Origin: Cordia subcordata
Lineage: Eukaryota; Streptophyta; Magnoliopsida; Boraginales; Cordiaceae
Direction of reading: 5' to 3'
NCBI GenBank assembly: GCA_028554755.1
Contig: JAPTOF010000019.1
Span: forward strand, 1,374,001-1,438,000
Length of the DNA: 64,000 bases
Made by a program: the position numbers and the translations under genes. The notes under the pieces are model-generated. The model had not been told where the DNA came from. It saw nothing but the letters and a program-made list of their open reading frames with translations, and did no database searches. Positions 62,852 to 64,000 of the stretch are shown piece by piece. Position 1 is the stretch's first letter. Each line of letters starts with the position of its first letter.

Positions 62852-64000
62852 TGTGAAGGGTCAGTAGACTAGAGGTCTGCCTTGGCACATCAAGAGGTTC
62901 ATGCAACCAAAGTATGCAATTTTTATCAGTAATATGCACCTGCATTTTAGTTACTAGCTTAAAATTTAAGTTTATCTACGTTGGTTAATTTTTATTTTTT
63001 CTTGTCTCAGGAATCAGATTGCTGAGATTTTGAGTTTCGACTATAGCAACATGGTCACTACGAAGATTAATAGTAATGTAGATGGTGCGAGGAATATTTC
63101 TTCTTCTCTTTTTTTTTTTTTCCTTTTCCTTTTAGGGAACAAGTGGGATTACTTCTATATTTAGCTGAAGTTTGGGTAATCTTTTTCTTTTTCTCCTTTT
63201 TTTTTTGGGTGACAAATTTAATTGTGTTTGGTGCAGCTGGATTTTAACTAGTATCCTTCTTGAAATTTTTGCTAAATCTTTTAGAAGATTGGCTTTTGTT
63301 GTTCTCTACGCAATTGTTTGCAGTTATATAGTTGCTGTTTGTTTGTTTGATTCATAGATGGATCCATACACAATTATGCTATACTTTACTTGGACGCATT
63401 TCAGTGATAAATTAGCAAAAGTTAACCATTAATTACTTGATTATAATATTAATCATCTAATTTTCGGTTGATTATTACAAGTGATAACCTGATGAAGTGC
63501 TAATAATGTGACGTTAAAAACGTGATCAGAGCTTCAAGTAGTAGTAAATTATTGATACAATATAAGTGAAAGCAATCAGTTTATAATCATTGAACTTTAA
63601 TGATATGATATTACAAAGGATATTTACAGTTACTTTAGTTAAGAGAGGATATGACTGCTAAGCCACAACTGTGCAAGAGCAGAATGTTAAGAAGCAGTGA
63701 AGCACATCCTCCAAAGTAAATTAGTTAACTATGGTTAATAGGAAATCCAACATAAATCTAGATTTTTGCTAGTTAAGGACTCCGTGTATCTGAAGAGAAG
63801 AACCTTTAGTTGCTTACATCTATTTATTCGTATGTTAATTCAAAATTTATATCTTTTAAAACTATTTGCTGACATTATTTTTTTACTTATAATTACATTA
63901 ACAAAATTATATAAAATGTTGTAAGCCTCCAAAATTAACAATGTCATAACAAATAAATACAAGGGAGCAAAAGATTTACCATCTGAGACGAGAAACAATT
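62852..64000. other. 3' flank and intergenic end of window
   Basis: T-rich runs near 63108-63135 and 63193-63207. No gene recognised to the end of the window. Confidence 0.5.

Noticed and set aside
1..64000. CRISPR array, bacterial operons or rRNA
   Set aside because: No regularly spaced repeats or prokaryotic gene structure; the window is plant nuclear DNA.

Overview
This is nuclear DNA of a flowering plant, most likely a eudicot. The evidence is AT-rich intergenic DNA with (AT)n tracts and short GT-AG introns, plant-specific families (PLS-class PPR, HSFB1, DUF1685, the thylakoid-lumen immunophilin FKBP16-3), a Ty1/copia element primed by initiator tRNA-Met, and several MITE families. The species cannot be fixed from the sequence.

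Layout. 1-9.5 kb is gene-poor, with two MITEs and a promoter-like patch of AACGG motifs that has no recognisable gene. 9.6-10.8 kb (minus) is a single-exon SMI1/KNR4-like protein. 16.6-22.1 kb (minus) is a 13-exon SR-rich splicing-factor gene of the CLASRP/SWAP2 family. 25.8-26.9 kb (plus) is a two-exon DUF1685 gene whose intron has collected two repeats. 27.5-27.8 kb is a fold-back Mutator-like MITE, and 28.7-33.7 kb is a decayed Ty1/copia retrotransposon on the minus strand with both LTRs, a primer binding site and a polypurine tract. 33.7-39.2 kb is gene-free. 39.2-43.0 kb (plus) is the heat-stress factor HSFB1 (TBF1 type) with a heat-shock element, a TATA box and two upstream ORFs. 44.8-47.7 kb (plus) is an intronless E-type PPR protein. 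48.4-51.0 kb (plus) is a seven-exon gene for a stand-alone, motif-degenerate eIF4A-like RecA2 domain. 52.4-56.6 kb (minus) is FKBP16-3, head-to-head with the Pol II/IV/V subunit RPB8 gene (57.5-60.7 kb, plus). 62.4-62.9 kb is a small plant protein with a MAKR-like motif.

Exon models were built by hand from splice signals. Reading phase closes exactly in every multi-exon gene. The genes are unrelated housekeeping or regulatory genes with no cluster or pathway logic. The most notable signal is the HSFB1 leader: two uORFs joined by a TAATG stop/start overlap, the second encoding an aromatic-rich peptide resembling the conserved TBF1 uORF peptide. No wholly new system was found. The best leads are this leader, the degenerate helicase-like domain, the last-intron choice of the CLASRP gene, and the MITE families.
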